In this document: in pieces, positions 12,155-26,114 of the stretch
Position numbering within the stretch: position 1 is the first letter of the stretch
Layout: every line of letters starts with the position of its first letter
DNA from: Pyrocephalus nanus
Taxonomy: Eukaryota; Chordata; Aves; Passeriformes; Tyrannidae
NCBI GenBank assembly: GCA_038380795.1
Contig: CM076259.1
Span: 75,388,200-75,452,199 of the forward strand
Direction: 5' to 3'
DNA length: 64,000 nucleotides
Notes under the pieces: model-generated
The model's input: only the letters and a program-made list of their open reading frames with translations
The model's database searches: none
What the model was told of the DNA's origin: nothing
Position numbers and translations under genes: made by a program

Positions 12155-14052
12155 CCATGCAACACCAGTGATGCTGGAATTAAGTGTCAGTCCACTGAAA
12201 ACATGATTAGTGTCAGATTTTGAAATGGCTCACTACTGCAATAGTAAAATGAATTCTTCTCTATATAGAGTTTCTCTCAAAAATTAGTCTGGGGATAAAG
12301 TAGTGGATTTAACCTAAAATGACAGCCTGCAAAGAGTTGCATGAGAAGATAGAGTAGTGGTACCTCAGCAAAACTGACATGGAGACTTCTTCCTATGAGA
12401 GTTGTAAAGAAATATCAGAAAGAAGTTGCATTAGTGAAGTGAAAGCATAGTTATAACTCCTCTTGGTAGGTGCATTCTGAATAACTGGATTTAATAGGAA
12501 GAATCTGCATCTAGAATTCTCCAGTGGTTTTCATAGGTTCAAAAATTTTCAGTCTTACTGATACCTCATGTTGCAGAAACATTACTGAAGTAAAATGTTA
12601 ATTTTCCTTAATGCTTTATATATTATTACCAACCTAAAATATATTCTTGTAAACTTAAATAATTTTTAGACTGTGTAATATAAATTTTTAACACCAGTGA
12701 CTACTGAATAAGTTACTGGTGGTTACTGGCTCATTCTTGTCCTTATGAGCCTGGTAGCTTGATTAAACATTGCCAGATGATGAACTAGCTTCCCAATTAA
12801 AATCAGCATTTGATAGTTAAATGTTGATACTACATTGATAACCAGTTATAATGTGAAATGACCTTGCAGTTTTTATACAAAAACCTGACTTCTTGGTACC
12901 TGATGATGGCCATATAAAGTATTGCTATTAAAAGCTGGAATACTGTAGAACTTGGGGGGAAGTAAGAGTTTTTGTTGTAAAATTTGAAGCATTCATTAGA
13001 TATAGGAAGAATTTCCTGTAGAACAATCTCCAACCCTGAGCATTTTTCATAATATTTAAAGTGTGAAGACTTCACAGACTTTATGATGCACGACCAGCAG
13101 GAATTACAAAGTCGAAGTCAGAGCCTACTTTTGTGTTGTGGGATGTAGTATTACAGATGATTTGAATATAGAATTATTCTTTTGAACAATTTTATATATG
13201 TTATCTAGAAGTTGTACATATACAAACAAGCATATTTTAAATATCAGTTACCTTAGAGAAGCTTGTGATAAGGTAACTTTAGAAATCAGTAGAATTCTAA
13301 TTGTTAATTTGTTTTCCTGTCATTTTATTTGTTATCAGTTTTAGCACTTACAAGGGTCATATTATTTCTTACATAGCAACCAAAAATAAGTCCTATTTAT
13401 CCTGTAGTAGCAAGAGATAATGATGTGCTGGTGTTTCTCTTTAGTCTGGAAAATGCTGTCATTCCCATTTTAAAATGGTCTCTTATCTATACTATTCTAA
13501 TTTTCTACAAGTTTGCAAATACTTGAAGGCAAGCACACAGTTTAAAAACCCGTAGCTATGTTTCTTGAATCTTTTATGCTCAGGTGATGGCAGGAGATCA
13601 AGACACCAAAGCTTCATAACTATTGCCTGTCAATCGATCCATGGGTAGTGATGATGTCTCTGTAACAGTAGTCATCTGCACTTGTGGAGTAAAATACATA
13701 AGTTTAAACAAGGGACAATTAAACAATGCTCAACCTTTCTAATTGGGTGGAAAATGCTTATTACAGGGACCTAGTGAATTCTCTTAAGAAGCACCCATTG
13801 AGTGAATAACATTAGTAGAAAGTAAGACAGAAGAAGGCTGGAGTGCTGGAGATTTTCTGATGGCCATAAAATATGGTAATTTTTTTTATTAATCCAGTGT
13901 TTGCTTAAACCCCTTTGGAGAAGGTGGTGTCAATTTTAGCTTTTAAGTTTGGTACCTGATTTTTTTCTGACTTCCTGTCACTTTGCAGCTGCCGACTTCT
14001 GATGCCAGACATTTTTATGTTTCTCAGTGTTATGCCCTATATTATTGTCAAA
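12155..14052. other. Unique A+T-rich non-coding DNA
   Basis: Nothing recognised: no frame above 81 codons and no mobile element. Confidence 0.65.
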
Positions 14053-14110
14053 AGTTGGGCTTGATGATCTTGGAGAGATTTTCCAGTCTTAATGATTGTA
14101 AGATTCTGGT
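14053..14110 (+). mobile_element. CR1 LINE 3' end, short fragment
   Basis: 'gttgggcttgatgatctt' followed by 'ttttccag', 'aatgatt' and 'agattctgg' matches the CR1 3' terminus in sense orientation. Only about 58 bases remain. The terminal octamer repeats are degraded (GATTGTAA, GATTCTGG), so this is an old, severely 5'-truncated copy. Confidence 0.8.
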
Positions 14111-17100
14111 ATTAGGTCTTACATCATACTTGATCTGGGATTAATCTTGGCCAACCTGAAGGATTGTTCTTGTATTTTCAGTGCTTATCTGTGCAGTTAG
14201 CTGTACTAACCTTTATGCAAAAGTAATATTCTTTTCTCATGTCTTTGTGCCTTCAGAACAGTATCTATCAGGAAAAAAAAATCTTAGTTTACATCATCCA
14301 TTGCACTTCAAATTATTGTCTTTAATTCATTACTAAATTCATAAAATCCTTCATTGCAACATTAATCCTTTCATGGTTTCTTGGTTTTGATCTATTCTTT
14401 TTACATATTTTGCATTTTCTTAGATTGTAGGTTTTGCAATCAATTAATATAAAGAAAAGTTATAAATCTCCTAATCATGAGATTGTACTAAAATTAAAAT
14501 TTATATTTCTCGTGGGGTTTTTTTTACACATACTTCTTAAAATTTTGAGTGTTTTTTCCCTATAATAAGACTGCTTCTTTTTTTCAGCTGAAGGTTGAGT
14601 ATTGAATAATTATGTTTAAATGGATACCTAAGGAAAATACTAAATAATGTAAGAATTTTAATGACACTGCATAACCTTAAACCACTGATGATATTTAATG
14701 ATCTGTTTTAAGTATATTCTACGTTTGCACTCTACAAATGTTCTGAATAATAGAATAATATATCATAACAATAACATTAATGAATATGATTAGAAGTTTA
14801 AGGTTTGGAGACATGTCTTGTCCTTTAATCAAGATCTTTTAAGTTTAGGTATTCATAAGAATTCAGATGATGTAAAGATATTCAGTCACCTGATTAATAA
14901 ATAAAGGGAAAGACTGGACTCCCTCTGTCAGAGTGTTGGCTCCAAAGCAGATTTCCTGACTGTCTTAAAATGCTGCTTGTGGTTTTCATTTTTGTTCTTT
15001 GAGGAGGAACAGCTTTTCATATATATAAGACATAGTGGAAGAAAGAACATATTTTTCTCAGTTGAGGAAAGGGTTAAAGATCTGTTGGTACTCAAGGCCA
15101 GTGAGTTCTTAAATGCTCCTTTGTTTTGTATTTGTAATTTTACAGTAATAAATAAATGAATTCACTTTTGATATTATAAGGGCAAAAAGCTGTGGTAAAA
15201 TTTAAAATTTTTAATTGGTTATTTGTGGAATACCATCATCAATTTAGTTTCAACAAATTACTGTGAACATTTTTATGTGAGCATAGCATACTTGCTAAAA
15301 ATGTACTTTAATTATGTGCTGGTCTAGATTTTGCTGGGATTTTTTTCATAAATAATACTATTTCAGAAATTGCATTCCTAGATGGCTGTAAAATTAAACT
15401 GTTTTCATTTACATTCGATTTACTTTATTTACTTAAACTGACTAGGTACTTTAAACATGTAATTAAACAGTATCTTTTAATGAGTTCAATTTAAGCAAAA
15501 AAATGAATGATTCCCAATCTTCTTTGGAAATGTATACAGATATTATTTCTCAAAGAATAAATTGCAGCCCTGAAAAAAATATTTTTCCAGAGATTTCAAG
15601 CCTGATATTATATAGGTGTTATTCCTTTAAATTATATTATCCCTATAAGGTGTACAAGTAATATGCAGGAAATCTAGTTTCAAGATGGATGCCTTACATT
15701 TATATTTTTGTGGTACTTTCTATTCAATTATATAAAAAACAAACTTTTCTTGGAGATTGTACTGATTTTCCAGGAATTTAGACTGCATTCTTTCAGAACC
15801 AATTACTCTGAAAATATCAACGCACTGCACTTGTCCATCCGTTGCTGACCGTTCTACTTATTTTTATCTCAGACTCAATTTTACCAGAACAACACAAAAC
15901 AGATTTAATAAAATGATTAAGAGGAAATGACACTGAGGGAGGGGGAGGCTTGTATTACCTGGAGTGGGAGCAAGGTAAATAAACAGTCTTCTCATATTTT
16001 TTCCTTTTTATCTTCCATTAGCTTTGACTGCTTCATGATTTGTGTTACACTTTTGGGAAAAAAAAAGCCCCCTAACAAGAAAATTAAAAATGAGTATAAC
16101 TGCAAGTTCAGTTGCTTTCATTGTGTAGTATAATAAGAGGAGTTGTTGGTTGTAGTTAATGCTCTTAGGCAGCAAAACACTGATCTGCCAGCATCTCTGT
16201 TACTTCAAGTCAATGGATGGAATTTAAAAACTTCCCTTTCATAACTTTTGTGAACTGTACAGGAGGAATTTAACCTTTTAAGTCCCCCTTTTTTGGATTA
16301 GTTATATAAAAAATAAAGTAACCACCGATTTTCTTGAATTGCTTAGCGTTGTTGCAGGTGTTCCTAATTTCCCAACTACAATGTAACATGCTTGTTGAAA
16401 TGGACATTTGACTTGTGCACAGGATTTCAAGCCATGATGGTTAGCAAAATGGTGCATTAAAATGCAGGGCCAAGGTGATTCTTGATGGCTGTTCCATAAG
16501 GTTGGTGCATAGAAGATACTGAAGCCCGCTAGAGGGCTCACAAAGTGTTTGAAGATACCCAGCTTTCATATAAAAGTGTGCAGCTTTCCTGCAGGACCTG
16601 ACAGTGAGCCTGAAAAGTACCTCCTAGCACCTGGAACATAAAAATACTGAGTACAAGTAGAGATGTCTCAAATTGTTTCAAACGTTAATATTGGCTACAA
16701 ATTTCCAGTACTTTAATGTGTGTACCAAGCCTGTTCCATGCTCCCTAAGGGCCAAATTCTGCACCCCCTTGTGCATATGGCATTTTCCCTTGCCAGGAGC
16801 AGTTTAGATTTTTCCTCTGCTTCCTAGTACATGATTGGAAATTCAATAAAGATTTTATTCAGCTTCAGAACCAACATCTAAACATCTGAGTGTGAGCCGG
16901 GGGTCCACGCTTCTCATATAGAAAACATAATTTTAGGCAAACCAGTCAGTATGGCCAGAAGCACTAATTGGCCCACAGTTAATAATAATAAAGTTAACCC
17001 AGTGAATATGATTCAGTTGGCTGCAGTGGTCCCGTTTGACATGCCCTGATGGTTTACAGATGTTAGTTCAGAAGGTTACAGGTGTCCTACCTGCATCAGG

Positions 17101-18469
17101 CCCATTGGAGTGGTTTGGGTTGCTATAAAACCTCAGATGGAACAAATCTCCCGAGGAGGAAGCTAAAGTAATCACCAGCTGGGTGACTCTCAGCCTAGGG
17201 TGGGTTACAAATTTCTAGACATTATGACTGATAGAATATCTGCCTCAGTGTGCATACTAAAGCTAAAGCAATTTCTTGTAATTTATTTCTACCCCCCTGC
17301 GGCTTTCCACAGAGAATAAATGATACACATGCTTAATTGGTAAGTATGTTCGGTGTAATTCAGTCTTTTTGTATTATCAAAGCAAAGATTGCTGCTGCTA
17401 CAGTAAGAAGACTGGATCTCCTTATCCCACCTGTGCTGGACTGTCTTTCCTGCAGGACCAGGATGAAGATTAACAGCTCTTTGGAGAAGATTTCATATTT
17501 CATTCATGATGACTATGTGCCATACCAGTGCAGTGGGCTCATCAGGACTGACTTTTAACTTGTGTACCAGCAGTTTGGCTCTCTTAACGAAGAGCATCTT
17601 TTGTAACCAGGAAAGCCTTTTTATATCCTTTAAAAAACAGTGTTACCGGAATAACACAAGGTCATCAATAATCCTCTCCTTCTATCTGTAAATTTTAATA
17701 TGAATGTTTAGAAAAGCTATAAATGTTGATAAACATCTAAACCTTGCTATATATAGCATCTCATACGGAAAGGCACTTGAAATATCAAAGTGAGACACAA
17801 TGAGACATCATTAGTTTGTTCCAATTGATACTAATAATACTATTTTCATTTTTAATCCTTTTTTTACAAGTGGCTGCTGTGTACTCAGAAGGAAACACAG
17901 CCCCTCTTAAATATCTTCTGAACAATTTCCACTTGAGGAAGAAAAGAATTTCTAAGCCCTGAAAAAAAGCATTTGGAAGCACATGAATGAAGAACAAGAA
18001 TAAAGCCAGGGTAATCCTCTTCCTTTATTATGCAGCAGGTCAGATTAGAGGATCACTGAGATCTTTATGGCTTTCTAATTTATGATTAACGTATTAATCT
18101 TTAACTGTGGGCTTTGGATCAGTTCTTTGCAACAATGCATATGAGCATGTCTTTATTTGGAGCAGGTGGAGCTGAAGCAAGATGTTAAATTTAGGCAGAT
18201 GTTGAAGTGCTTTGCCGACTAGATCTTGATTCCTGACATCCTGAGTTCTCTTTGTCTTCCATAATGGTTGCAGTGAAGTATCTTTTTTTGATTTGGTAGT
18301 CTTCATGCCTTGCACTATGTAAAATAAAAAGAAGAAAAATATTAAGGTTTTAGTACTTCCTTGCCTAAAGAAAAATTTTATGAATTAAGAAATACATTGA
18401 AACAAGTTTTATTTATGTGGAATAATTTTTTCGGTATAGTTTTTTTGTTGTTGTTAAAGTTTTACTTTT
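14111..18469. other. Unique A+T-rich non-coding DNA
   Basis: No gene recognised. Around 14300-15800 the sequence is especially A+T-rich. At 16749-16770 'gggccaaattctgcacccc' resembles one end of an old amniote interspersed repeat (see findings). Frames of 60-79 codons are treated as chance. Confidence 0.6.
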
Positions 18470-18720
18470 TCACAGAATTGTAGAATATTAGAGTACAGGT
18501 TGGGAGGGACCACAGGGTCATTTGGTCCAGCCTTTCTTGGCTAAAGCACAACCTAGACTAGATAGCCCAGCACCCTGCTCAGCTGAATCTTGGATGTGTT
18601 CAGTGTTGGGGAATCCATCACTTCCCTTTGGAGATTATTCCAGTGTCTGATTGTTCTAATTGTAAAGCTGCTGAACGCTCTTGTCACGGACCATCAGTTT
18701 GCAGGGCTTAGGCTCCCATA
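18470..18720 (-). mobile_element. CR1 LINE 3' end, minus orientation
   Basis: It starts with 'tcacagaattgtagaat', the antisense of the CR1 terminal repeat, then 'ggttgggagggacc', 'tcatttggtccagcc', 'gcccagcaccctg', 'gggaatccatcacttccc' and 'ttattccagtgtctgattg'. These match a CR1 3' UTR and ORF2 end read backwards. Similarity is lost near 18720, so the 5' part is truncated. Substitutions are numerous and no frame is kept. Confidence 0.9.
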
Positions 18721-19299
18721 ACAGTTCACAAACCAATTCTTCCTTCATTCATGGTGGGTCTGTGTTTGCATCAACTTGGATTTTGTTCCTAAGGCCTGCA
18801 GCCCAAGAGAGCTGCTAAAGACAGAGCTGAAGGAAATGTTGAGAACCTCTGCTTTTTCAGCATTGTTGGGTGACTAATTCACCTCTCTTGTTTTACAGTG
18901 GGACAGTATTTCCCTTCTGTTCCCTTCATTTTCAGAAAAAAATACATACATCACCCATAGAAATATTCTAAAAGTTCATTTTTTTCTTGTGGAGATACAT
19001 TAAGAGAATGAAAATAATGGAAAATTAACATTATCAACCTGAATTTTGTATTTCAGGACTTAAATTAAATCTGGGTACAGTTACTGCACAACTACATAAA
19101 ATATCTTTATATTTCTAATAACCTGTGAAAGTGTTTAAAAGTAATAAAACTTAGAATATTATACAGCTTGATATAATTCTTATTTAATTAATTAAATATG
19201 GACAGTAATATTGAATGTAAATATACTGACCCCTGAAGAATATACCTTTGATTTTTGTAACATGAAGTAGCTGGCTTAGAAAGTGTGACTTTTAAATAA
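18721..19299. other. Non-coding DNA between two CR1 ends
   Basis: Nothing recognised. The right part, from about 18940, is very A+T-rich. Confidence 0.6.
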
Positions 19300-19440
19300 C
19301 TCCCTGGAGTTATAAAAGACATATAGATGTGGCACTTAGGGATATAGTTTAGTGGCAAACTTCTCAGTAATGGGTTAACAGTTGGATTCAGTGATCTTAA
19401 AGGTCTTTTCAAACATAAATGTTTCTGTGATACTATGAGT
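19300..19440 (+). mobile_element. CR1 LINE 3' end, sense orientation
   Basis: 'agatgtggcacttaggga', 'tatagtttagtgg', 'gttggattcagtgatctt' and 'aaaggtcttttcaaac' followed by 'tttctgtgatactatgag' match the last bases of CR1 ORF2, the 3' UTR and the degraded terminal repeat. The left limit is approximate. With the minus-strand copy at 18470 it forms a pair of CR1 ends in opposite orientation about 580 bases apart. Confidence 0.85.
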
Positions 19441-20401
19441 GATTCTCGAAGTGTGTATTGGGGTCATTACTCTCACTATGAAGTGCCCGTGCCAGCTAAA
19501 ATCAATAAATTTATAGCAGTGTGGTGCACCTTGAAATGTATCAATGAGAGAAATAATAAATACATGTGCCTGTAGTAAAAAGAACCTACATCTTCCTGTA
19601 GGAAGGATTCATCTTTGCATCTCTCACCCCTGCAAACTTTGTTACTACAGCCCCAAAGTTTACATCTCTCAAAATGTTTCTATAACAAGTAAAGTTGCAA
19701 ATGTAATTCATAGACAGCGATATGATCAAAAAATTGTTTTGCATTCACAAAGTTTCTGTCAGGGTTTCTTGTATTGATTTGTTATTCATACACCCAGTAT
19801 TTCCAATAACATTTTTGCATGCTCTTGTTATCCGTCTTCAAGATTCTCAGATGTGTTTGGTTTACTGGGTTCTCAGCCATTTCTCAGCTGCCATTCTAGC
19901 CACTGCCAGTTTTTCAGCTAGCCAGATGCTGTGAGTGGAATAGCTGCATCTATTACGGTGAAATACACACTTTCTGCCAAACTTTGTCTTTTCAGAATGA
20001 AAACTTCACCATCCCAGAATTCCCTCAGTTTTATCTCCTTTCCTGCCATGTCTTGTCTTTCTCCTATACTCACTGCACTTCATCCCTTCTGTCTGCACTT
20101 CTGTGTGCCACAGTCTTTCCTGAAACTTCATTTTTCTGCTTGTTTGGATAGTTTTGCATCTGTGTATCATTTTGCTGTCTGCATATCAAGGTTTAAATTG
20201 TTTTGCTATACACAACTCTAACTGTTGTCCAAAAACCTGTTGATTAAAAACTAAATTAACAGATAACCAACAAGAGAAGGGCCAGAATTAATACACAAGT
20301 GTGGGTGATTCCAGATGGCTGGCTGAATTGGAAAAGCTTTCTATGAGTGTCTTAAGACTTAATAGTAATGAGTAGTTTTTGAGGTCCTGTTTCTGCTTCT
20401 G

Positions 20402-20441
20402 GGTGAGCTGTATGGTTTTTGAGCTGGTGAGCTGTATGGTT
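20402..20441. repeat. Short tandem duplication, 24-bp unit
   Basis: The 16-mer 'ggtgagctgtatggtt' occurs at 20402-20417 and again at 20426-20441, separated by 'tttgagct'. It looks like a local slippage or duplication product. Confidence 0.85.
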
Positions 20442-23056
20442 GTCATCTGAGATGATGTTTAGGACTCTGTGCAGGTGGTGGTGCGAAAATAAAAGCATAG
20501 AAGCAGCAGGAGAGTTTGTCCTGGTCTCTGCACACCTCTACCTTTTGGCAAAATTGCACTTTTATAGTGGTGATGTTGATTTGCGATTCTTAGCAAGTGT
20601 ACATTAGTAGTCCAAAAGTCTACTCCAGAGTTAAGGTTGCCAGGGGCACCTTCAGCTTTTGTGTTCAATAACTTTAAATTCTCATACAATATAGTAGTGT
20701 ATTTTATAACACCAGAAAATGACGAATTGAAGCAATGCTGACTTCAGCTTATGAAAAACAGTTGCAGGTATGCCTCAAAATAATCTAAGGCTGCACTCCT
20801 GAATAAAGTTGTTACTGGGAACAGTAGTAGTTGTACAATAGTATATACCTAAGTAGCAGTGGGATTACTTGTGTTGTATGTCAAGTTTTTGAGTTTGCAG
20901 CATGTGCCTTGTTGGTTCTCCATCTTCATTCAGAGTATTAAGTGCAAATGTACTGAAGAGTGGGGAATTGGTTGAAGGAGCTTGTCAGTGTTGTTAATAT
21001 TTTATTAAGGCTGTGGCGGAATCCTGAGACTTCAAGTCATTGTCACCTAAATATTACTTTAGATGCCTGTGTTGAAGTAACCAATTCTGTACATATCTCT
21101 GTTTATAATAGTGGGAACCTGTTCATCTTTAGACACCTCTTTGTATATTAATGAAGAACTGAGCACATCTCACTTTCGGTACTAAGATTCGATACCACTG
21201 ATAACAATAAGGTGTCATTTTTAAATTGTGATGGAAAACAAAATGCTATTATGAATTATTGAGATTAGTGTAATACCTACATCTGAAAAAAGAACTTTAG
21301 GAAAAATATTCTTGTACAGAGGAAAAATGAGGAAGTTTGCGAGGGCTATTTGATGAGTATTAGATTCAAAGAAAGAGTGAAAACCATATTTAAGTGGTTT
21401 TCTTTTGGCTTATGTCTAATATACTTCTCTTGATTTCACATAATGGTTTCTTTTCCCATGATTTTTCTATACCGTTCTGCACCATCTGTAGTGGAAATGT
21501 TCTGGCCCCATTATTAAGAGCGCAGAATTGAGGTTAACATTGTTAAATCTTCTTTTCTTTGATTTTTTAGAGGCTTCGGGATATTTTAGTTCAGGTTGTG
21601 ACATTAGCAGGTGACCCTGACTATGCATGAGCTGGTGGGTTAACCTGAGCAAGCAGCCAGATGCCAACCCTATCTTCTTGCCACAGAGGCCAGCCCTGCA
21701 GCCTCTCACATCCACCCAGTCCTTAGGACCTATACTCAATACAGTCAGAAACAGTATTTTCCTTTTTGTGCCAAGGGAAGAAATGTTCGTTCTTCCCTCT
21801 ATTGCCTGTAGTTGTTTGAAAATTGTTCTGCTGGGCAGAATTAACCCTTTTCCTACTTTGTCTTATTCTTTTTTCTGTCTTTACTTAATTTTTGGCCGCC
21901 TTCTTTTGAGGTGAGGAAGTGGTGCAAGTAAGTAGGGTTTGATGAGCCACAGAAAAGAGACAGGGAAGTAACTAAAATGGATGTTGACATACTATGTGCA
22001 AGAATGGAATAGAATAGTGACATATACATCCCACATGTGTACAGATTTACTTTCCTCTTTGTACTCACGTGTGTTGTGCTGCCCATCCCCATAGCCCCAG
22101 AAGTATGCTCAGTAGCAATTAGGAAGACAAAAGGAAATTTGGGGTTTTTTCCTCCAATCCCAGAACAGCAAAGAATTCTCACATGAATGCTGATTTCACA
22201 TGATGCTGAAATTAAGAAAAAAAAACCCAAACAAAAAATACAGACAATAAGTATTGTAAATATTTATTTTATCCATTAACAAAGTCTCTTTCCTGTTTCT
22301 TAATATTTGTTGTTCTTCTCTGCCAGAATTACCAGAAAGCAAAGACCAGTTTAGACCTCTATTCATTGAAGGGCCTTAGATATATTTGCTGCTCCTTAAT
22401 AAGGCAATAACCAAATTGGATTCTCAAAAACATAACAAGGTGTAGCCCTCATGCTAGTACTCATGAGCCCTGCCTCACAGCTTTTGAGGGAGTCATAGGT
22501 CAGGTTCACATTGATAGAAGAGTATGATGCTGTTTTATCAGTATTGGTACCCATCTGGGAATGGAAAATTATTATTAATGATCTCTTTTGGTAGTGCTGT
22601 AAACTTTTGAACTTAAAACCTTGAACTGCAACATTTGATTTAAAAAAATCCCACAAACAAAACCCCATCAAAGCCCCCCCAAATCTGAGTTACTTTCAAA
22701 AAGGTGAGTACCAGAATTAATGTAACATTTCAGTAGTATTGTAAGTGCCTTAAGACATCCAAAAGCTGTATTTTTCTGTCTTAGATGCAGCATCATTCTT
22801 GAAGTACATGTTTAAATGGTCATTTAAGCTTAAATTTAAGTCCTTCTCAATTTCACCACATTCCACTGAAATTCTTCTTTTGTGTGAGTATATTCTGCAA
22901 TTTCTGATTTGAGTTGCAACCTTGAATTTAAATCTCTGACATTCACATGGCTCTAGATATACCATATTACTGGGGAATGTAAGTTTTCTTTATAGTTGAC
23001 CTATTTCTTCATTGCTTTATGTCTCCAGCAACTTTGGATTATTTACATATGTTTTC

Positions 23057-23081
23057 TGTACTGATTTTTTCAATCAGTACA
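23057..23081. repeat. Perfect 10-bp inverted repeat
   Basis: TGTACTGATT and its reverse complement AATCAGTACA are separated by five bases (TTTTC). This could form a small hairpin. No terminator or RNA-gene context is seen. Confidence 0.85.
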
Positions 23082-26073
23082 CATTTGTTCTTATCCAGAA
23101 ACTTCTGTGATGTCTGATAATGCATTGTCATAAATAGCTAGAGAAACAACCAATCTGACGAAAACTAAAATAAAATATGGTGACATAGAAATATTTTTTC
23201 CCCAAACAAATATGCTTTGTCTACTTATGGCATGTCATTTAGGTGTGTTTCTTTAAAAATATTCCTATATTTATGCAGTTTGTCTGTGGAAGGATTTTGT
23301 AATAATGTGCAGAATACCTTTTGAGGAAAAAAATAAAAATCATAAGACAAATCTAGATTTTTTAAATCATCTGTTTAAAATTTGACATTTCAGATACTTG
23401 AATATGTATGCAATACTGAGTACTAGAATAGTTTGCATGTTTAATAATCTTTACTGCACGAAGTTGGCTTGCTGAGAACAACAGTTTGTTTATGCTTGTG
23501 TGGAAGAAGCGATAAAACCCTTCAATTTGAATCTAGAGGGAAAAAACCCCAACCATGTGAATATAGCCATAGCATATTTGCTGTTGTGCCTTAAAATACA
23601 TATTTTCAATTACATCTTGCACTTGGGTATTTCAGCATCAGTAAGTTAGTGTTTCATAGCAGGATATAGCCTATGATCTCGGGTGATAGCTGGCATTTTC
23701 TCCATACTCTCAAGATATAATACAGGGAACTTTGGTCATTTGCTTTTCACACAAGCAGGATTTTCCCATCAGTAGCTTTACAAGGTTATCTGTTTATAAT
23801 CCTTCCTCACTTCTTGAACATAATTTTGCTCTTAATGCTAATGCTGAACCTTGTTGTAAAGACTGTCTTCATCTTTTGTTACAGGAGTTTTAAGTAGGGT
23901 AATAAAATCTAGTGATGTGGTCATTGTTGTATACTAAAAGCCTATAGTCAGACAACTTCTGCCAGAAGTGAAATTGGAAGCATTATCAATGATGATGTTT
24001 TGTAAGATAAGATGGGTTTAATTATGTTTTATAAGCACAGATGAAAAGGAAGTGTACTTGTTAAGTACCATTTAATCCCATTTATTCACTGCACTTCCTC
24101 CAGTGTACTGCATATGTTACACAGAAAGCTCTCCAAAGACAATATTTTGAAATTAATTATTGTTATGACTTAGTCTTTTTGCTTTTTTTAAAAAAAAAAA
24201 ACAGTACTGCAGAGAATCCTTGGCCTTCCCAAGAGTGCTGCACTGTGAGGTGCTTTGATGCAAAAGAGCTCACAGGACAATAAGAATGCAGCTTGCACTT
24301 TTCCCCATTTACAGACCCTGTAGAAAGAAGAGGATCGGTGAAACTATTGCTTATCATCTATTTGCTGGTCCATCTAAATTGTGTCCCAGGAGGGTAATGC
24401 CTGTGCCTCCTTGTCCACAGAGTATTTTGTTGAATTTTATTTTTGTGAGTTGGTGATGCACTTCTTGCTTTATCTATTTTCCTTTTGCCACTGAAAATGC
24501 AGGGTCCATTAACTGTTATTTGATGAATAGCTCTGTTACCTTTTTTTTGTTCTACATTGTAAAGCTTGCAATAAAAGATCTAAAATCCTCAGACAATATA
24601 AACATTTTTATCAGGGATAAAAATCCACTGGGGATTAACCTAAGTCAAAGCCTTGATTTTTCTTCTTATAGCTTGATAAGTGGGATAAATTTTAAATGGT
24701 ATCTTCACAAAATATTCCCAGTGTATTAGTTTATGCAGTGCTCTTCAGAAGAACCATGCCTTTGCCGGAAGCTTAGCTTCTGTTGGCTAAGGAGTAATGA
24801 TGCCAAAGGAGAAGGGACCCAAAAGAAATCTTCTCACATGACATCAGAGATGAACAGTGCAGTAACTGTAAATGACATTCAATGGAAAAAAAAAACCACC
24901 TCTCAAACACTGTTAATCTGGTCAGCAGTAGGATGAAGTGCCTACTTTATGATTAGAAAAAGTGTATAGCATGAAATTATTAGAGGTAGATGTCTATGGT
25001 ATAAACACTGGGACAGGTGAGTTCCCATTTAGAACTTCTGTCATGTTACACTGATGAAAACACAACACTTCATTAGTGCTATATTATATTTTGCATAGAG
25101 GCAAATAGATATGCATAACCTACATTTTTGTATAATTTAAGGAGATATTTTTCTTCTTAATAAAAATTCTGTTTAAAGATAAGTGCTTCTGAAAGTCAGT
25201 TTTCAGCTTGTTTATGGGAGGATTGATTGAGTTGAGCAGATTTCGCATTTAATGACAGACTAACGTAAAGTTGTAATATTTTAATTCCAATCTAAGCCTA
25301 CTTGGTAAAATACTTAAAATATTATTGGAATGCAAAGGAAAGTTATTATTAAATGAAATGGAAATATTTTAGTGACACAAACACACGAGTTAGTCAGTGA
25401 CAGTATGGTTAGGGAGCTAGACCAGGATCCAAGCTGTTTTCCAGATTATGTAAAACATTGCAAGCTCCTGATTTTCAAGGATTTATGCATCAAGTTAAAT
25501 TCAGTATGAATGTAAACAACTTAGCAGGGTTTATATGAGTTGCATCTTCTTAAAACTTATGGCCCTGTACCCAAGAATATGCGGAGAAAATTGCATTTAA
25601 CTTTGAATTTCGAAATTTAAAAAGAAAATTAGCATCAATTTTCTTTTCCCAAACTTTTTGGGAAAGAAATAAATAGTTTTAATCTGGAATTAGTTAAAAT
25701 AGAATCAAATGCAATAAATTAAATTCTGTGATACTATCTGATATTACTGAAGTTAGTAGTCATACTCTTCAAACAGGGACTGTGAACTGAAACGTTTTAG
25801 GAAAGCTATTACTTACTGGCGAAGTCATTTATGTAGATACCAAAGAGATCATGGTTTTAAATTAGTTTAGTTTAGTAGACATGTAAAATAATTTGAAATT
25901 TCTTCAAAAAATTGATGAGTTTAATTTTGTGTTCTAAGTTGATAATGACATTTTCAAAATGTCTTCTGGCTAAGTATGGAATTATGTTAAAGCCTCATAT
26001 ATATCAATGATCAAGTGTTATTTACAGAACATTTCTAATATATCAAGAATAGTCAGAACCCCTTCTGCAGGGA

Positions 26074-26077
26074 AAAC

Positions 26078-26109
<32 letters not shown>

Positions 26110-26114
26110 AAAAA
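26074..26114. repeat. Interrupted poly-A tract
   Basis: Two A runs (26078-26096 and 26098-26114) separated by a single G. The DNA to the right is clearly richer in G+C than the DNA to the left. It could be the tail of an old + strand retrocopy, but no upstream gene-like sequence was recognised. Confidence 0.9.

Larger units (their letters stand above)
19441..26073. other. Long non-coding stretch without recognised genes or TEs
   Basis: Frames up to 125 codons (21853-22230, minus) overlap others on the opposite strand and show no motif. A pyrimidine-rich patch at 19990-20160 produces Ser/Phe/Leu-rich frames. A G+C-richer patch at 21590-21740 is unexplained. A 24-base tandem repeat lies at 20402-20441 and a perfect 10-bp inverted repeat at 23057-23081. 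Confidence 0.6.

Noticed and set aside
21853..22230. 125-codon minus-strand frame
   Set aside because: No family signature, ends in a Lys-rich low-complexity tail, and overlaps a plus-strand frame of similar quality.
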